Positions 62,985 through 64,000 of a stretch of 64,000 nt of DNA are shown one piece after another. A program made the translations under genes and the position numbers. The stretch spans positions 1,612,001-1,676,000 of the forward strand of contig CBDEUB010000002.1 of the NCBI GenBank assembly GCA_965243145.1. The letters are read 5' to 3'. Numbering within the stretch: position 1 is the stretch's first letter; each line of letters opens with the position of its first letter. The notes below the pieces were generated by a model. That model saw only the letters and a program-made list of their open reading frames with translations, did not search any database and was not told where the DNA came from. The DNA comes from CBDBLK01 sp965243145. Its GTDB lineage: Bacteria; Bdellovibrionota; Bacteriovoracia; Bacteriovoracales; Bacteriovoracaceae.

Positions 62985-63458
62985 TTATTCCTCTAATTTA
63001 TTTTTTTGCCTTACAATAAAGCAAGTTAAAATAAGGCCTGTAAATGCCAAAATGGCCAAGTACTCCTCCCAATATTTATTTAGAAACTGAACTTCAACGG
63101 AAAATTTAGAAAAAGATTGCACTCCTTGATCTCTTATACTAATGAAAACTCCAAAACAAACACTTGTTAAAATAGAAATCAAAGGGAAAAAATATTTTCT
63201 CAAATTTTTTCTGTTTTTTGGAGTTTTCAAAAACTGATAGTCATAGAGAAATATTAAAATGAAACTGATGATGTTCATTACCGAAAAGTAAAAAGCAATT
63301 TCGGCCGAGGCCCAATAGGCAATGAGGATACTTGAAAAGATGAGATGAATAAAAAGATAAATCCGTGTTCCAGATGGCCTTCTTCCCCAACAACATAAAA
63401 TGCAAGTAGATAAAAGTATAATAAGGATTATTTTTTCAAATCCAATCAAAGTAAACAT
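62985..63458 (-). CDS. NuoJ-like membrane subunit
   Basis: Read from the ATG at 63458 the product has 157 residues and five hydrophobic segments; an ATG-like start at 63494 is also open but would overlap the H-like gene by 59 bases. The third segment (IAYWASAEIAFYFSVMNIIS) resembles the NuoJ helix with the conserved Glu-Phe (AEF) motif, here AEIAF, and the last (EEYLAILAFTGLILT) resembles the FEL-LLLVAMIGA segment. The gene order supports NuoJ. Confidence 0.6.
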   Translation of the reverse strand: MFTLIGFEKIILIILLSTCILCCWGRRPSGTRIYLFIHLIFSSILIAYWASAEIAFYFSVMNIISFILIFLYDYQFLKTPKNRKNLRKYFFPLISILTSVCFGVFISIRDQGVQSFSKFSVEVQFLNKYWEEYLAILAFTGLILTCFIVRQKNKLEE

Positions 63459-64000
63459 TCCAAATCCATGAATATAAAACTGTAACTGCACCAAGAGGAA
63501 TAATCCAACTCATAACTATTTTTCCCATAATTTCACTAGTCAAAGATATTAAGAAATAATTTATAAAAGAAAAAACTCCAAACAAAAAAATAAATTTAAT
63601 CAACCAAAGCAGGATTTGAATAAGAATCTCTAGTTGTGGATATTGATTAACTAATGATGAAAAAAAATCAATTTTATCTGGCCCTCCCAAAAATAAATAA
63701 ATAAAAAGAATTATAAAACAAGTTAATTTTATAACCTCAGAACACTTTTCAAAGAAAATATGATCATCTCTGTGATAAATATTTTGTTCTGAAATTGAAC
63801 GGACAGAACTTAAAAATATTAGGATCGAGAAAAGCAAAGCACTAAAAGGGTTTAAAAAGATTCCCCATTTGGGTATTCCGAAATAAAAAATATCTTTTTG
63901 TAATTCAACAATACGGTAGATGTCGGGCACTCCATAAATGATTAATAAACTCATATAAATTGATAACACCACATATATAATCGAACTAAATCGAACTAGA
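63436..64000 (-). CDS. NuoH-like membrane subunit, 5' end outside the window
   Basis: The frame is open to base 64000 and continues beyond it; at least 188 residues are present. Landmarks with NuoH: a WGIFLNPFSALLFSILIFL segment like the NuoH helix before the PFD(L)PE loop, then FLGGP corresponding to LFFGGW, and the end FINYFLISLTSEIMGKIVMSWIIPL standing for the RATLPRxRYDQLM...LPL end. The conserved quinone-loop PFDLPE motif and the RYDQ Arg/Asp are lost. Together with J-K-L-M-N-like genes it makes a module of six complex-I core membrane subunits, but no nuoI separates H and J. Confidence 0.6.
   Translation of the reverse strand, partial: LVRFSSIIYVVLSIYMSLLIIYGVPDIYRIVELQKDIFYFGIPKWGIFLNPFSALLFSILIFLSSVRSISEQNIYHRDDHIFFEKCSEVIKLTCFIILFIYLFLGGPDKIDFFSSLVNQYPQLEILIQILLWLIKFIFLFGVFSFINYFLISLTSEIMGKIVMSWIIPLGAVTVLYSWIWNVYFDWI

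Noticed and set aside
1..64000. CRISPR arrays, rRNA genes and intact insertion sequences
   Set aside because: None seen: there is no series of regularly spaced repeats, no rRNA-like sequence, and no intact transposase-type protein.

Overview
The window is a low-GC (about one third G+C by eye), gene-dense bacterial chromosome segment. It holds a division/cell-wall cluster, a complete type IV pilus machinery with two pilins, a flagellin, a TamA/TamB pair, a Bat/MoxR operon and many TPR proteins. This gene set, with several secreted proteins I do not recognise, suggests the Bdellovibrionota, most likely a Bacteriovorax/Halobacteriovorax-like member. That placement is inference from gene content; no 16S gene is present. 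The tetramer GGCC is strikingly common on both strands, in coding and non-coding DNA. Layout: 1-6633 (+) is mraY (5' cut)-murD-ftsW-ftsQ-like-ftsA-ftsZ; murG and murC, usually found between ftsW and ftsQ, are absent. 6827-9367 encodes a secreted, strongly charge-segregated protein. 9651-10481 is a flagellin with a FliA-type promoter candidate. 10562-11427 (-) is rplM-rpsI. 11532-19952 (-) is a TPR protein-tamB-tamA operon. 20018-22855 (-) is aroQ-efp-accB-accC, with efp apparently starting at CTG. 22965-38063 (-) holds the type IV pilus genes: an ABC exporter, pilD, pilM-N-O-P-Q and a TPR protein, then pilB-T-C and two tandem pilins. 38182-47191 (-) is moxR-DUF58-DUF4381-like-batA-batB/C-batD-ribF-aroE. 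47266-49329 (-) holds two unrecognised secreted proteins, followed by tRNA-Arg, a PilZ-type membrane protein, tadA and tRNA-Ser(GGA). About 51150-55800 is accessory DNA between two tRNA-Ser genes. It contains a truncated tyrosine integrase, a Panacea-type antitoxin with a candidate toxin, two copies of a serine-recombinase tail forming a 139-bp inverted repeat, a frameshifted zinc-ribbon protein gene and a voltage-gated-type K+ channel. 55854-58781 (-) is a large GYF/TPR membrane protein. 58855-64000 (-) is a very divergent complex-I-like membrane cluster in the order H-J-K-L-M-N, with no nuoI. Two related structured repeats stand out. One (38434-38668) sits in frame inside aroE; the other (46072-46238) fills the moxR-DUF58 gap in the same operon. 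Their conserved stems and variable loops suggest a mobile structured repeat family. Other signals worth a second look are the inverted, possibly invertible segment at 53491-55729, the putative toxin-antitoxin pair, the MurD with Arg in place of the P-loop Lys, and the divergent Nuo-like membrane module.
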